Below, one piece after another: positions 31,538 through 41,831 of a stretch of 64,000 nucleotides of DNA. The position numbers and the translations under genes were made by a program. Positions within the stretch are counted from its first letter, which is position 1. Each line of letters opens with the position of its first letter. The stretch lies in contig NZ_PHQX01000001.1 of assembly GCF_002803515.1 (NCBI RefSeq), forward strand, positions 1,674,001-1,738,000, given 5' to 3'. This DNA comes from Stenotrophomonas lactitubi. Its GTDB lineage: Bacteria; Pseudomonadota; Gammaproteobacteria; Xanthomonadales; Xanthomonadaceae. Under the pieces are notes generated by a model. It had not been told where the DNA came from, did no database searches, and saw nothing but the letters and a program-made list of their open reading frames with translations.

Positions 31538-32611
31538 TCAGCCGCGTGCCAGCGCCAGCAAACGCTCGGCAATGCGCTCCAGCGGTACCTGTTCCTCGGC
31601 CGCGCCAAGTTTGAACGCTGCGCCGGGCATGCCCCAGACCACGCTGGTGGCCTCGTCCTGCACCAGCGTCGGGGCGCCGGCCTGGCGCATTTCCAGCAGG
31701 CCGCGTGCGCCGTCATCGCCCATGCCGGTGAGGATGGCGCCGATGGCATTGCCACCTGCGGCCTGCGCCACCGAACGGAACAGCACGTCCACCGCCGGCT
31801 TGTGCCGGTTTACCGCCGGACCGTCGTCGACCCGACAGCGCCAGCGCGCACCGTCGCGGATGATCCGCAGGTGCTTGCCGCCGGGCGGCAGGTACGCGTG
31901 GCCGGGCAGCACCGCTTCGCCATCGCTGGCTTCGCGTACGGCCATCGCCGAATGGCGGTCCAGACGCTCGGCGAAGGCGGTGCTGAAACTGGCGGGCAGG
32001 TGCTGGGTCATCACCACTGCGGGGCCGTCGGCGGGCATGCCTTCCAGCACCACACGCAGTGCTTCGGTACCACCGGCCGACGAGCCGATGGCGATCAGAC
32101 GGTCGGTGGTGCGGAACTGCGTTGCTGCCGGACGCACGGCAGGGGCGGCGTCCAGCGTGAGTTTCGGTGCAGCCACGCGCACCAGCGGGCGTACCCGTGA
32201 GCGCGCAGCCATCTTCACCTTGGCGATGATTTCATCGGCATAGGCCTGCAGGCCGCGGGCTACATCAAGCTTGGGCTTGGAGACGAAGTCCACCGCGCCC
32301 AGCCCCAGCGCCTGCAGGGTGGTATCGGCACCGCGTTCGGTCAGCGAAGAGATCATCACCACCGGCAGCGGGTGCAGGCGCATCAGGTTTTCCAGGAACG
32401 CCAGGCCATCCATGCGTGGCATTTCCACGTCCAGGGTGATCACGTCCGGAGCCAGGCGTTTGATCTTCTCGCGGGCCAGCAGCGGGTCGGCGGCAGTACC
32501 GACTACATCGATGGCCGGATCGCTGGACAGGATTTCGGTGAGCATCTGCCGCACGACGGCAGAATCGTCGACGATCAGGACCCGGCAGGGGGCGTTGCCG
32601 GTCAGGGTCAT
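31538..32611 (-). CDS. cheB: Chemoreceptor methylesterase/deamidase response regulator
   Basis: CheB removes methyl groups from chemoreceptors when phosphorylated by CheA, giving adaptation. The 357-residue protein has a receiver domain with D61 ([12 protein letters not shown]) and a C-terminal methylesterase domain. The Ser-His-Asp residues of the latter lie in [22 protein letters not shown] and [10 protein letters not shown]. Its ATG at 32611 overlaps the cheD stop (ATGA). It is the last gene of mcp-cheR-cheD-cheB. A longer open frame upstream is the shadow of cheD. Confidence 0.95.
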   Translation of the reverse strand: MTLTGNAPCRVLIVDDSAVVRQMLTEILSSDPAIDVVGTAADPLLAREKIKRLAPDVITLDVEMPRMDGLAFLENLMRLHPLPVVMISSLTERGADTTLQALGLGAVDFVSKPKLDVARGLQAYADEIIAKVKMAARSRVRPLVRVAAPKLTLDAAPAVRPAATQFRTTDRLIAIGSSAGGTEALRVVLEGMPADGPAVVMTQHLPASFSTAFAERLDRHSAMAVREASDGEAVLPGHAYLPPGGKHLRIIRDGARWRCRVDDGPAVNRHKPAVDVLFRSVAQAAGGNAIGAILTGMGDDGARGLLEMRQAGAPTLVQDEATSVVWGMPGAAFKLGAAEEQVPLERIAERLLALARG

Positions 32612-33204
32612 TCGAACAGCTCCACGCCACCGGTGACCGGGGCCTTGGACAGGCGTGCGCGCACGGCCGATTCGGTCGCGGCCACTTCGGCTTCGTGTGC
32701 ATGCGGCAGGCGTTGCACGACGACGCGGCCGGTATCGGCGAAGAACCAGATCTTGCGCGGGTGGATGCCGCACAGGTCTTCGGCGAGGATCGGGATGTGC
32801 TCGGCCTGCAGGTACTGACGCACGAACTCGGCGTTGCGCGTGCCTACCGGATTGCTGGTGAAGCCCTTCAGCACGTTGGCACCGCCGAACACCTTCGCCT
32901 CGATGCGCTTGCGGTGGGCGCCGCGCTTGAGCATGTCGTTGATCAGCAGTTCCATCGCATAGCTGCCATAGCGTGCGGGCGCGCCGTCGCCGGCGTTGCC
33001 CTCGGGCAGCAGGAAGTGGTTCATGCCGCCGATCTTCAGCACCGGGTCGCGCAGGCATGCCGCCACGCAGGAGCCGAGGGTCGTGGTCAGCGCAGTGGTG
33101 TCATCCACCACCAGGTACTGGGTCGGCAGCAGCTTGGCGGCGATGGTCTTGAAGCGTGCGTCCTGGTAGCGCATCACATCATCGGTGCGCAGCGAAGCAT
33201 TCAT
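32608..33204 (-). CDS. cheD: Chemoreceptor glutamine deamidase
   Basis: CheD deamidates glutamines in chemoreceptors and can modulate CheB or CheC-type partners. The 198-residue protein contains the CheD catalytic Cys and His in [13 protein letters not shown] and [12 protein letters not shown]. Four-base ATGA overlaps join it to cheR upstream and cheB downstream, so the three should be translated together. The first ATG (33204) gives the normal family length. Confidence 0.95.
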   Translation of the reverse strand: MNASLRTDDVMRYQDARFKTIAAKLLPTQYLVVDDTTALTTTLGSCVAACLRDPVLKIGGMNHFLLPEGNAGDGAPARYGSYAMELLINDMLKRGAHRKRIEAKVFGGANVLKGFTSNPVGTRNAEFVRQYLQAEHIPILAEDLCGIHPRKIWFFADTGRVVVQRLPHAHEAEVAATESAVRARLSKAPVTGGVELFE

Positions 33205-34070
33205 GCGCTGGCTCCCTGCGCGCGCCGGTACAGGGTACGGCCGCAGGGCTGGATCAGATCGGCGGCGTGCAGGTAGTTCTCCGAGTGGCCGGTGTAGAGC
33301 AGGCCGTCGTCGGCCAGGTGGTTGACCAGGCGGCCAAGAATCGCGCGCTGGGTCGGCTTGTCGAAGTAGATCATCACGTTGCGGCAGAACAGTGCGTCGA
33401 ACGGACCGCCGACGTCATAGCGCGGTGCCAGCAGGTTCAATGGGCGGAACTCGATCAGCTCGCGCAGCGCCGGCAGCACGCGGCACTGGCCTTCGTTGGG
33501 ACCGCTGCCACGCTGGAAGTAGCGGCGACGCAGGTCTGGATCGAGGCCAGCAACACGGTCGATGTTGTAGACACCGCGCCCGGCGGTGGCCAGGACCTGG
33601 GTATCGACGTCGGTGGCGACAATGCGCACCGGTGGCTTCAGAGTGCCGAACGCTTCGCAGGCGGTGATCGCCATCGAGTAGGGCTCTTCACCGGTGGAGG
33701 CGGCGCACGACCACAGCAGCAGCGGGCCGCGGCCGTTGCGCTGCTGCAGCTCCTCGCGCAGCTTGTCGAAATGGTGCGGCTCGCGGAAGAACGCGGTGAG
33801 ATTGGTGGTCAGCGCATTGGTGAATGCCTGCCACTCGTCACCATCGCCCTGTTCCAGGTGATCCAGGTACTGCTGGAAACTGCGCATGCCCAGCGTGCGC
33901 AGCCGACGCGACAGGCGTCCGTACACCATGTCGCGCTTGGCTGGGGCGAGGGCGATGCCCACGCGCTGGTAGATCAGGTCGCAGACGCGGCGGAAATCAC
34001 GGTCGGCGAACTCGAATTCGCGCGTACCGCTGACGATGGGGGTAGGGCTCTGCACGGGTGACGTGTCCAT
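33201..34070 (-). CDS. cheR: Chemoreceptor methyltransferase
   Basis: CheR methylates receptor glutamates using S-adenosylmethionine. The 289-residue protein has the N-terminal all-alpha CheR domain and a SAM-binding domain with [17 protein letters not shown] and [17 protein letters not shown]. All three receptors in this window end in DWQEF, the kind of pentapeptide that CheR docks on. It lies 32 bp after the first receptor gene (34103-36367) and overlaps cheD. Confidence 0.95.
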   Translation of the reverse strand: MDTSPVQSPTPIVSGTREFEFADRDFRRVCDLIYQRVGIALAPAKRDMVYGRLSRRLRTLGMRSFQQYLDHLEQGDGDEWQAFTNALTTNLTAFFREPHHFDKLREELQQRNGRGPLLLWSCAASTGEEPYSMAITACEAFGTLKPPVRIVATDVDTQVLATAGRGVYNIDRVAGLDPDLRRRYFQRGSGPNEGQCRVLPALRELIEFRPLNLLAPRYDVGGPFDALFCRNVMIYFDKPTQRAILGRLVNHLADDGLLYTGHSENYLHAADLIQPCGRTLYRRAQGASA

Positions 34071-34102
34071 CGGCGGGGCGGCGGCCGCAGCCGCCGCGAG
34101 GA

Positions 34103-36367
34103 TCAGAATTCCTGCCAGTCGCCGTCGTTGGAGACGACGGCGCTGGAGTGGGTACGGCGGATCGGTGCGGGCGTCGACAACGGCCGCGAAGGCGCAGGAC
34201 TGGCGGCCTTCGGCGCGACCTTGGCGGTCACCGCCTTCACTGCGACGGCAACCTGGTTGTCGAGGCGGAAGATCGCCACGGCGTCGGCCAGCTGCGCGGC
34301 CTGTTCCTCCATCGCCCGCGCTGCAGCAGTGGCTTCTTCCACCAGCGCGGCGTTCTGCTGGGTGGTTTCGTCCATCTGCACCACGGTCTGGTTGACCTGC
34401 TCGATGCCGGCCGACTGTTCCTGCGAGGCGGCGGAAATCTCGGCCATGATGTCGGTGACGCGCTGCACCGAGGCGACGATCTCGCCCATGGTGCTGCCGG
34501 CCTGGTGGACCAGGCTGGAGCCTTCGGCGACCTTGCCGACCGATTCGTCGATCAGCCCCTTGATCTCCTTGGCGGCGGCGGCCGAGCGCTGGGCGAGGGT
34601 ACGCACTTCGCTGGCGACCACAGCGAAACCGCGGCCCTGTTCGCCGGCACGGGCGGCTTCGACCGCAGCGTTCAGTGCCAGGATGTTGGTCTGGAAGGCG
34701 ATGCCATCGATGACCGAAATGATCTCGGCGATCTTCTTCGAGGACGCTTCGATGGCCGACATGGTGGTGACCACCTGGCCAACGACGCTGCCGCCCTGCG
34801 AGGCCACGCCGTGCGCACCGATGGCAAGCTGGTTGGCCTGGCGCGCGTGTTCGGCGTTCTGGCGCACGGTGGAGGTCAGTTCCTCCATCGACGCGGCGGT
34901 TTCTTCCAGATTGGCCGCCTGCTGTTCGGTGCGACGCGACAGGTCGCTGTTGCCCGAGGCTATTTCGCCGGCCGACAAAGTGATGCTGGAAGCACTGAGC
35001 TGGATCTGGCCAACGATCTGGGTCAGCTGGCTGACCGTGGCGTTGGCATCGTCACGCATGCGCGCGAACACGCCCTGGTAGTCACCGTGCATGCGGGCGG
35101 TCAAGTCGCCGTCGGCGATGGACGACAGCAGCTGCGAGAGCTTGCCGAGGTTGTCATCACTGACCGCCATCATGGCGTTGAGGTTTTCCAGCATGGTGCG
35201 GAAATCGTGATCGAAGCGCTGTGCGTCGCCGCGCTGGCTGAAGTCACCCGCAGCTGCAGCACTGGCCAGCTGCTTGATCTCGGCATTGATGCGGCCGAGG
35301 TTGGCCTTGACCGTGTCGACGGTGGTGGTCATCGCCGCCTTTTCGCCTGGGTAGCGGGCGATGTCGCCGCTGAGGTCGCCGACGGCGTACTGCTGCACCA
35401 CGTTCAGTACATCGTGCAGGGTCTGCACGTGGCTGCCGACCAGGACATTGGTTTCCTGCACCATCAGCCCGTACTCGCCGGGGAAGGCGCTGGCGTCGAT
35501 GCGGTAGCTGAGTTCACCTTCATCGTGACGGCGTGCCATTTCGCGCTGGCCACTGATGACCGCGTGCAGCTGCTGCTGCATGCGTGACATCGCTTCGAGC
35601 AGGCGACCGGGTTCGTCATGCGGCTGCGGGCCGATGTGGCTGTCCAGCTTGCCGCCGGCGATGCCTTCAGCCACGGCGGTGGCCTGCTTCAGCGGTCGCG
35701 CGATGCGGTTGCCGATGACCCAGCTCAACGCCAGCACGATCAGCACCAGTACGCCGCCGGCCAGGGTCATGATGGCGGTGAAGACCAGTGCCTGCTGCTG
35801 CACGTCATCCATGTAGACGCCGCTGCTGACCACCCAGTTCCAGGGCTTGAACATGCCGGCATAGGCGACCTTTTCGACCTCGCCCTTCTCGCCGGGCTTG
35901 GCCCAGCGGTAGGCGACGAAGCCGCCGCCGGCCTTGGCCGCTTCGATCTGGTCGTAGTAGATGCGGATGCCATCGCCGGTACGGAAATCCTTCATGTCCT
36001 TGCCCACCAGATCCTTGCGGAACGGGTGCATGAGCACGTGATAGCCGGTGTCGTAGATGTTGTAGTAGTAGGTGTCGTTGTGCGCGCGCATGACCTCCAG
36101 CGCCTGCAGCGCGGCGGCCTTTGCAGCCTCTTCGCTGAGCTCTCCGGTTCCGGCGAGGCGATGGTAGTGGTCGAGGATGCCGTAGCTCAGTTCGACCTGG
36201 GTCTTCAGCGAAGACTTGCGGGTATCGGTCAGGTCCAGGTACTGCATGCGGGCAGCGATCACCGAGAGCGCGATCACGCCCAGCGCGATCAGCAGCGTGA
36301 GCAGATTGAGCTTGCGTCGGACGGAGAGATTGCTGAAGTAGTGTTGCCAGCGATGCAGGAGATTCAT
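34103..36367 (-). CDS. Methyl-accepting chemotaxis protein with periplasmic Cache domain
   Basis: The 754-residue receptor has TM1 (~20-41) and a periplasmic single-Cache-type domain (~45-185, with [16 protein letters not shown] and [14 protein letters not shown]). TM2 (~191-217), HAMP repeats and the kinase-control hairpin ([20 protein letters not shown]) follow, and the protein ends in DWQEF, a CheR/CheB tether. The Cache domain suggests sensing of small organic acids or similar ligands, but the ligand is unknown. It is the first gene of mcp-cheR-cheD-cheB, with a FliA-type promoter 68 bp upstream. Its signalling domain is nearly identical to those of the other two receptors in the window. 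Confidence 0.95.
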   Translation of the reverse strand: MNLLHRWQHYFSNLSVRRKLNLLTLLIALGVIALSVIAARMQYLDLTDTRKSSLKTQVELSYGILDHYHRLAGTGELSEEAAKAAALQALEVMRAHNDTYYYNIYDTGYHVLMHPFRKDLVGKDMKDFRTGDGIRIYYDQIEAAKAGGGFVAYRWAKPGEKGEVEKVAYAGMFKPWNWVVSSGVYMDDVQQQALVFTAIMTLAGGVLVLIVLALSWVIGNRIARPLKQATAVAEGIAGGKLDSHIGPQPHDEPGRLLEAMSRMQQQLHAVISGQREMARRHDEGELSYRIDASAFPGEYGLMVQETNVLVGSHVQTLHDVLNVVQQYAVGDLSGDIARYPGEKAAMTTTVDTVKANLGRINAEIKQLASAAAAGDFSQRGDAQRFDHDFRTMLENLNAMMAVSDDNLGKLSQLLSSIADGDLTARMHGDYQGVFARMRDDANATVSQLTQIVGQIQLSASSITLSAGEIASGNSDLSRRTEQQAANLEETAASMEELTSTVRQNAEHARQANQLAIGAHGVASQGGSVVGQVVTTMSAIEASSKKIAEIISVIDGIAFQTNILALNAAVEAARAGEQGRGFAVVASEVRTLAQRSAAAAKEIKGLIDESVGKVAEGSSLVHQAGSTMGEIVASVQRVTDIMAEISAASQEQSAGIEQVNQTVVQMDETTQQNAALVEEATAAARAMEEQAAQLADAVAIFRLDNQVAVAVKAVTAKVAPKAASPAPSRPLSTPAPIRRTHSSAVVSNDGDWQEF

Positions 36368-36434
36368 CGAGCAGTACCCGGGTCGTGGTGGGTGGAGGCG
36401 CCGGTGCTGGTCGGGAGCAGCGGTGACATGACCG

Positions 36435-36461
36435 TTATCGGCCGCGGGGGCGGGGGATTGA
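36435..36461 (-). promoter_or_regulatory. FliA (sigma28) promoter for mcp-cheR-cheD-cheB
   Basis: On the minus strand TCAA (36458-36461) is followed by exactly 15 bp and then GCCGATAA (36435-36442), a full match to the -10 consensus. It lies 68 bp before the receptor ATG. Confidence 0.85.
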
Positions 36462-36537
36462 GGTGGGCTGTTCGAACGTATTCAGATTTTCTTGCAGCGG
36501 CGGCTGCGGCGCTGCCTGCGGCAGGCTTTTAAGGCAA

Positions 36538-36702
<165 letters not shown>

Positions 36703-36759
36703 GACTCATCCGGCATTCCAATGGCGGACGGCAAGAGCGTTGGGTTTCCAAGTGGGAAG

Positions 36760-36800
36760 GGGGTCAGATCCGTTTTCCTGCGGAAAACGGATCTGACCCC
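36760..36800. repeat. Perfect 19-bp inverted repeat
   Basis: Arms 36760-36778 and 36782-36800 are exact complements (GGGGTCAGATCCGTTTTCC and its reverse complement) with a 3-nt loop. It stands between palindromic copies C and D. It could terminate transcription of the receptor gene ending at 37109, though it is 300 bp beyond that stop. Confidence 0.8.
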
Positions 36801-36871
36801 GGAAGCGGTGCGGCTGTTGCTCTTGCTCTTCTTTCTTCAATCCGGGGTGGACGCGCACGGAAAGTGTCCGT

Positions 36872-36975
36872 GGCCGGGAGGGTGGGTTGCGCAGGGGCGT
36901 AAGCGCCATGGATGGCGCGCCCGAGCCTACAGGGACGTATTCACGGCGTCCCCTGCGCAGCCCACCCTCACGGCC
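36872..36975 (-). repeat. Long palindromic element, copy D
   Basis: Outer arms of 26 bp (36872-36897 and 36950-36975) pair except for one G/A mismatch and one position that would be a G-U pair in RNA. On the minus strand the apex reads GACGCCGTGAATACGTCCCT then GTAGGCTCG. The inner stem GCGCC/GGCGC has the ATCCAT loop (36903-36918). A TTGCTC-rich tract lies on the left at about 36810-36836. The whole 36368-37108 gap holds promoter and repeats only; I see no gene. Confidence 0.8.
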
Positions 36976-37108
36976 AACCCTCAGCAGCCCAGGGCTTCGA
37001 GCGACCACCCCGAGGGGCTTCGCCGTTGGCTGGATAGTCAGATACTCCGGAAACAAAAACGCCCCGGCGCAGGGCCAGGGCGTCTTCGTACGTCAGGTCA
37101 GGCAGGCA

Positions 37109-39499
37109 TCAGAACTCCTGCCAGTCTCCATCGGCCAGTTCGGTGGCCATCGGGCGGCCGCCAGCGGTGCGACGGGCCGGCGGCGCGACCGGTGCCGGGG
37201 CGGCCGGTGCAGCAGCACGATGAGCCGGTGCGGCAGCACGCGGTGCCGGCGTGCGCGTGGCGACCACGACTTCGGCTTCGTCGACCACGAAGATCGATAC
37301 CGCCTCGCTGAGATGACCTGCCTGTTCTTCCATCGCCCGTGCGGCGGCGGTGGCTTCTTCCACCAGCGCGGCGTTCTGCTGGGTGGTTTCGTCCATCTGC
37401 ACCACGGTCTGATTGACCTGCTCGATGCCGGCGCTCTGCTCCTGCGAAGCAGCGGAGATCTCGGACATGATGTCGGTCACGCGCTGCACCGAGGCGACGA
37501 TCTCGCCCATGGTGGCGCCGGCCTTGTGCACCAGCGCCGAGCCGTCGTTGACCTTGCCGACCGAGTCGTCGATCAAGCCCTTGATCTCCTTGGCGGCGGC
37601 TGCCGAGCGTTGGGCGAGGGTGCGCACTTCGCTGGCGACCACGGCGAAGCCACGGCCCTGTTCGCCGGCACGGGCGGCTTCCACCGCGGCGTTCAGCGCC
37701 AGGATGTTGGTCTGGAAGGCGATACCGTCGATGACCGAAATGATCTCCGCAATCTTCTTCGACGAGGCCTGGATGGCCGACATGGTGGTGACCACCTGGC
37801 CGACCACTTCACCGCCCTGCGAAGCCACGCCGTGCGCGCCGATGGCGAGCTGGTTGGCCTGGCGTGCGTGTTCGGCGTTCTGGCGCACGGTGGAGGTCAG
37901 TTCTTCCATCGAGGCGGCAGTTTCTTCCAGGTTGGCCGCCTGCTGCTCGGTACGGCGCGACAGGTCGCTGTTGCCCGAGGCGATTTCACCGGCGGCCGAG
38001 CTGATCGCGCGGCTGGACTGCTTGATGCGGGTGACGATCTCGCTCAGCTGTGCGGCGGTAGCGTTGGCATCGTCGCGCATGCGGGCGAACACGCCCTGGT
38101 AGTCACCGTGCATGCGCACGGTCAGGTCACCCTGCGACAGCGCGGCGAGCAGGCCGGAAATCTGTTCGATGCTGCCCGAGTTGGCGTCCAGCAGGCCATT
38201 GATCTGCTGGGCCAGCTGCAGGAAGAAGCCTTCCTTGTCGTTGGCATCGATGCGGCCGGACAGGTCACCGGCGGCGGCCTGGGCGATCACCCGTGCCACT
38301 TCGGCCTCGACCTGTGCTTCCTGGGTACGGTCGCGCCATTCCACCACGTAGCCGACGGTGTCGCCGTCTTCGTTGCGGATGGTCGACACGACCTGGGCGA
38401 ACTGGGCATCGCCGTACTGCATCGGGCGGCGGGCAACGCCATGCTGCTTGAGGTTGGCCAGCAGCGTGTTGTCCATCTCGCCACGGTGCTCGAGCACGGT
38501 GACCGGCTTGCCGACCAGCGAGGCGTGGACGTCGAAGTCCGGCAGGTCGCGGCGCAGCTCGTCCTGGTACTGGGCCAGGGTCTGCTGCAGGGCGCGGTTG
38601 CTGTAGACGATGGTGTTGCTGGGATCGGTCAGGTAGACGCCGGTCGAGCTGTAATCCAGCGCGGTGCGGATGCGCAGGTTCTCGCGGGCGATGGCCTGGT
38701 CGGTTTCGGTGCGCTCGCGCAGGTCGCGCTGCATGCGCTGCATGGCCTGCATCAGTTCGCCCACTTCGTCCTGGCGGCTGACGTCGATATGGCCATCGAG
38801 CTTGCCACCGGCGACGTCGTTGGCAACCGAAACGGCGCCACGCACGCTGCCGACCAGGGCGCGGGCGAACAGCCACACCAGCACCAGGCCGAGTGCGGCG
38901 CCGCCGAGCAGGGCGATGACGGTCAGCACGGCCGAGGCGGAGTAGGTGGAGGCGGCTTCGTCGCGCGAGGCGCGGGCGAGGCGGTTGTCTTCGGCGATCA
39001 GCGCTTCAAGCGCGGCGCCCGCCTTGCGGTGCTTGGTGCGGGTCTCGCCGACGAAGGTATCGATCGCGTCGTCGGGCAGGTCCAGCTCCAGCATCTCGGT
39101 GACGCTGTCATAGGAGGCCAGCGCGTCCTTCCAGTCCTTGGCGAAGGTATCGAACAGCTTCTTCTGCTGTGCGTTGTCGACCAGCTTCGGATAGTCCTTG
39201 ATCGACGTGTCCATGCTGGTGCGCAGTTCGGCGGCCTGCTTGCGGGCGTCTGCCTTGACGTCGTCGCTGGCGCGGATCAGCTGCTGGTAGGCGCTGTTGC
39301 GATACTCGCCGAGCATGCCGCGCATCTCGCCGGCCATGCGGATGCTTTCCATGCGTGAACCGGCCAGCTCGGTGGTGACGTTGTTCAGCGAATGCAGGCC
39401 ACGGTAGGCGACGATGCCCTGCAGCAGCATCACCAGCAAGAGGACACCGAAGGTCAGCATGAGCTTCGGCATCAGTTTCAGGTTGTTGATCCACGGCAT
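37109..39499 (-). CDS. Methyl-accepting chemotaxis protein with 4-helix sensor and cytoplasmic PAS
   Basis: The 796-residue receptor has TM1 (~11-33), a helical periplasmic region (~34-185) of four-helix-bundle type, and TM2 (~187-214). Next come HAMP, a PAS domain (~275-390, with [20 protein letters not shown] and [15 protein letters not shown]), further HAMP-like segments, the conserved hairpin and a C-terminal DWQEF. A receptor with both periplasmic and cytoplasmic sensing could integrate an outside ligand with an internal redox or energy cue. The Ala/Pro-rich linker before DWQEF is about 50 residues. It follows a small periplasmic-protein gene by 98 bp, probably in one FliA-driven unit. 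Confidence 0.95.
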   Translation of the reverse strand: MPWINNLKLMPKLMLTFGVLLLVMLLQGIVAYRGLHSLNNVTTELAGSRMESIRMAGEMRGMLGEYRNSAYQQLIRASDDVKADARKQAAELRTSMDTSIKDYPKLVDNAQQKKLFDTFAKDWKDALASYDSVTEMLELDLPDDAIDTFVGETRTKHRKAGAALEALIAEDNRLARASRDEAASTYSASAVLTVIALLGGAALGLVLVWLFARALVGSVRGAVSVANDVAGGKLDGHIDVSRQDEVGELMQAMQRMQRDLRERTETDQAIARENLRIRTALDYSSTGVYLTDPSNTIVYSNRALQQTLAQYQDELRRDLPDFDVHASLVGKPVTVLEHRGEMDNTLLANLKQHGVARRPMQYGDAQFAQVVSTIRNEDGDTVGYVVEWRDRTQEAQVEAEVARVIAQAAAGDLSGRIDANDKEGFFLQLAQQINGLLDANSGSIEQISGLLAALSQGDLTVRMHGDYQGVFARMRDDANATAAQLSEIVTRIKQSSRAISSAAGEIASGNSDLSRRTEQQAANLEETAASMEELTSTVRQNAEHARQANQLAIGAHGVASQGGEVVGQVVTTMSAIQASSKKIAEIISVIDGIAFQTNILALNAAVEAARAGEQGRGFAVVASEVRTLAQRSAAAAKEIKGLIDDSVGKVNDGSALVHKAGATMGEIVASVQRVTDIMSEISAASQEQSAGIEQVNQTVVQMDETTQQNAALVEEATAAARAMEEQAGHLSEAVSIFVVDEAEVVVATRTPAPRAAAPAHRAAAPAAPAPVAPPARRTAGGRPMATELADGDWQEF

Positions 39500-39597
39500 G
39501 GGCGTTGCGATCTCCTAAGGCAGACGCGGCCGGGCGCGGGGCCCGGTTGCAACAGCCACGCCGGCACGCTGGCCGGCGCGGTCTGACGGACAGCGGA

Positions 39598-39981
39598 TTA
39601 CTTGATGTTGGCCAGCTTCAGGCTGGACGGCGAGCTGACTTCGATTTCCGCACGCGACGCATCGCGCTGGATCTTGCCGATCACGCACACGGTCTTGCCT
39701 TCCAGGGTTTCCAGCGGGAAGGAGAACTTGCCGCGGTTCTCGCCGGCGATACGGGCCGAGAAGGTGTGGCGCGGGAAGGCGCCGCCCATGTACAGGAAGG
39801 TCGGCTGGCCTTCGGAACCTTCTGCGAAGCGGGCCTTTTCGACCTTGCCGCAGACCATGCCGTCCTTGCCGACGGCGCGCGGTGCCATCTCCGGCGGAAT
39901 CATCTCGGCCGACTGCGCGAAGGCGGAGGAAGCGGTGGTGGCCAGGACGGCAGCCGAAACGAACGCAAGCAGGGACTTCAT
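39598..39981 (-). CDS. Small periplasmic protein, OB-fold-like, ahead of a chemoreceptor
   Basis: The 127-residue product has a signal peptide (residues 1-22, ending SSAFA). The mature part has an alternating beta pattern (VCGKVEKARFAEGSEGQPTF, HTFSARIAGENRGKF, LEGKTVCVIGKIQ) resembling OB-fold nucleic-acid/ligand-binding domains, with cysteines C44 and C99. I cannot name the family. It lies between cheW and a receptor gene, on the same strand, behind a FliA-type promoter. This suggests a role linked to motility, perhaps a ligand-binding partner of the receptor. That link is inference from position only. Confidence 0.65.
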   Translation of the reverse strand: MKSLLAFVSAAVLATTASSAFAQSAEMIPPEMAPRAVGKDGMVCGKVEKARFAEGSEGQPTFLYMGGAFPRHTFSARIAGENRGKFSFPLETLEGKTVCVIGKIQRDASRAEIEVSSPSSLKLANIK

Positions 39982-40054
39982 CGGGGTGATTCTCCGGGGA
40001 TGGTGATGGTGGATCCGGCCTTGGCGCGTTCCTGCGCGACCGGCTTCTGTCCCC

Positions 40055-40081
40055 CTATCGGCGTGGATGGGGGGAACTGAA
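40055..40081 (-). promoter_or_regulatory. FliA-like promoter ahead of the periplasmic protein and receptor
   Basis: On the minus strand GCCGATAG (40055-40062) is preceded by 15 bp and a weaker TTCA (40078-40081). The -10 box is good and the -35 is two mismatches from TAAA. It lies 74 bp before the ATG at 39981. Confidence 0.6.
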
Positions 40082-40118
40082 GGGCTGCGTAACAGAAACG
40101 TGAAGAAGGTCCGTTTGA

Positions 40119-40610
40119 TCAGGCGGCAGCGTCTTCGACGACGTTGGTCTGGCCCATGTCGGCGCTGTCCAGCAGGGTTTCGATATCCAGCAGGATCAGC
40201 ATGCGGTCATCGTGGGTGCCGATGCCGGAGATGAAGCGGGTATCCACGGCTGCACCGAATTCCGGGGTCGGGCGGATCTGCTCGGCCGACAGCGGGATCA
40301 CGTCGGAGACGCTGTCGACCACGATGCCGACCACGCGGTCTTCCACGTTGAGCACGATCATCACGGTGAAGGCGTCGTAGCGGGCATCTTCCAGGCGCAG
40401 CTTCAGGCGCAGGTCGATCACCGGCACGATGGTGCCGCGCAGGTTGATGACACCCTTGATGTAATCCGGGGCATCGGGGACGCGGGTGACGGCGTCGTAG
40501 CCACGGATTTCCTGCACCTTGAGGATGTCCACGCCGTAGTGCTCGGCACCGAGGGTGAAGCTGAGGAATTCGCCATCGGCGCCGGCGGCGGAGCTGTTCT
40601 TGTCGTTCAT
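40119..40610 (-). CDS. cheW: Chemotaxis coupling protein
   Basis: CheW links receptors to CheA. The 163-residue protein is a single CheW domain ([60 protein letters not shown]) with short variable ends. It is preceded by a strong FliA-type promoter and appears to be a one-gene unit, with the small periplasmic-protein gene behind its own promoter downstream. The ATG at 40610 is the first in frame. Confidence 0.95.
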   Translation of the reverse strand: MNDKNSSAAGADGEFLSFTLGAEHYGVDILKVQEIRGYDAVTRVPDAPDYIKGVINLRGTIVPVIDLRLKLRLEDARYDAFTVMIVLNVEDRVVGIVVDSVSDVIPLSAEQIRPTPEFGAAVDTRFISGIGTHDDRMLILLDIETLLDSADMGQTNVVEDAAA

Positions 40611-40652
40611 CGAGGGGTCCTGGTTCTGCCGGAAGTGCCGGTGTCAGGCTCG

Positions 40653-40679
40653 ATATCGGCCCCGTAATGGGGGACTTTA
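40653..40679 (-). promoter_or_regulatory. FliA (sigma28) promoter for cheW
   Basis: On the minus strand TAAA (40676-40679), exactly 15 bp, then GCCGATAT (40653-40660), one base from consensus. It lies 43 bp before the cheW ATG. Confidence 0.85.
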
Positions 40680-40685
40680 GGTATC

Positions 40686-40827
40686 CATCCACGCATGGCG
40701 TGGATCTACTGGGGCCCGTATGAACGCATGGCGTGGATCTACTGGGGCCTGCATGGGCCGGCGATCGCCGCATCCACGCATGGCGTGGATCTACTGGGGA
40801 TGGGTAGTGCCGGCCGCTGGCCGGCAG
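40686..40827. repeat. SMAG cluster (four units)
   Basis: Two full units with the stem ATCCACGC/GCGTGGAT (40686-40709 and 40771-40794) and one 5'-truncated copy (40724-40742) all end in CTAC. A fourth unit of a different subtype starts with GTAG at 40804-40827. They fill the space between the cheW promoter and the ycgR stop and probably end the ycgR transcript. The run in one orientation suggests local duplication. Confidence 0.8.
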
Positions 40828-40844
40828 ATCCCGAAATGGGGATG

Positions 40845-41618
40845 TCAGAGCTCGCCGTTGCGGCGTGCCTTGCGCTGGCGGTCGATGCGGAAGATGTAGC
40901 GCTGGATGGCGCTGTCGCCACCGCGGGGCAGTTCGTCGAAGCGCATGCCGACGCGCTTGACCTCGGTTCCGTTGGGCAGGCGTTGCGGCAGCAGGTTGCA
41001 GACCACAAGGTCGATCTGCAGGTCCGGGCCATCGGGCATCGACAGCTGTGCCCGGTAGCGCTGCTGCAGGCTGAAGATCGCGCAATCGACGGGCACGGTC
41101 ACCGCCAGGCCGCCGCCACTGATGTCCACCACCCGCATCGACAACGCTTCGGCGCGAGCCTCGCCCGGCGGCAGCAACAACTGCGGTGAATCGGTGATGG
41201 GGGTCTCCAGCCGGTACATTTCACGCCGCTGCAGGTGCACCAGCTCCTCGGGGAACGGTGCCCGGAAGGCGACGTGGCCTTCGTTGTCCACGCGCTGCAG
41301 GTCGTGCAGGCGGAAACGCACCATTACCCGTTCCAGCTGGGCGAAACAAAGCAGGTGGTCGGCCTGTTCGGCGGCGCGGTTGGAGGCTTCCTGCGGGCTG
41401 CCATCGAGCAGCAGGATGTCCTCGTCGTCGTCCAGTTCGAGCAGGGCGGTCGGGAAGGAGCGATCACGCCCGTCGATATGGGCGTTGATCAGTGATCGCT
41501 GCTCGATCAGGGAGCGCAGCAGCTGCCGCACCTGGCGCGGATTGCGGACCAGAAAGCGATCGTCGGCGGCGTCGGCCGCATGGACTTCGGGCGGTGCAGT
41601 GTCGTGGCCGTCGGACAT
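40845..41618 (-). CDS. ycgR: Flagellar brake protein with PilZ domain
   Basis: YcgR binds cyclic di-GMP and slows or biases the flagellar motor. The 257-residue protein has an N-terminal YcgR-type domain ([33 protein letters not shown]) and a C-terminal PilZ domain. The latter carries the two cyclic-di-GMP motifs: R-x-x-x-R in [11 protein letters not shown] and DxSxxG in [12 protein letters not shown] FliA-type promoter lies 56 bp upstream. It is one of several cyclic-di-GMP proteins in the window, with RpfG and the GGDEF-EAL protein. Confidence 0.92.
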   Translation of the reverse strand: MSDGHDTAPPEVHAADAADDRFLVRNPRQVRQLLRSLIEQRSLINAHIDGRDRSFPTALLELDDDEDILLLDGSPQEASNRAAEQADHLLCFAQLERVMVRFRLHDLQRVDNEGHVAFRAPFPEELVHLQRREMYRLETPITDSPQLLLPPGEARAEALSMRVVDISGGGLAVTVPVDCAIFSLQQRYRAQLSMPDGPDLQIDLVVCNLLPQRLPNGTEVKRVGMRFDELPRGGDSAIQRYIFRIDRQRKARRNGEL

Positions 41619-41673
41619 GGAATCTGTGGTCAGGGGCGGGCGCCAACGCGTGTGGGCGCGTGGCTCGAAAGAA

Positions 41674-41700
41674 GTATCGGCTGCGGTGCGGATTTATGTA
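41674..41700 (-). promoter_or_regulatory. FliA-like promoter for ycgR
   Basis: On the minus strand TACA (41697-41700), 15 bp, then GCCGATAC (41674-41681): one mismatch in each box. It lies 56 bp before the ATG at 41618. Confidence 0.7.
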
Positions 41701-41800
41701 GCACCGGACGCGTTCGACGGCTTCGTTGTGCCATGCCGGAAGCCGCAGGGCAAGTTCGAGGCTGGGGCCGGGCATGGCCCGGCGCCACCTGTCCGCTGTC

Positions 41801-41821
41801 GGGGTGGCGCGGGGCCACCCC
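41801..41821 (-). terminator. GC-rich stem-loop after the third receptor gene
   Basis: An 8-bp stem GGGGTGGC/GCCACCCC with a 5-nt loop lies 11 bp past the receptor stop at 41832. No T tract follows, so its strength is doubtful. Confidence 0.4.
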
Positions 41822-41831
41822 GATGCTGCTG

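Noticed and set aside
36887..39358. A long plus-strand frame opposite the PAS-containing receptor
   Set aside because: It starts inside palindromic repeat sequence and is a shadow of the receptor gene.
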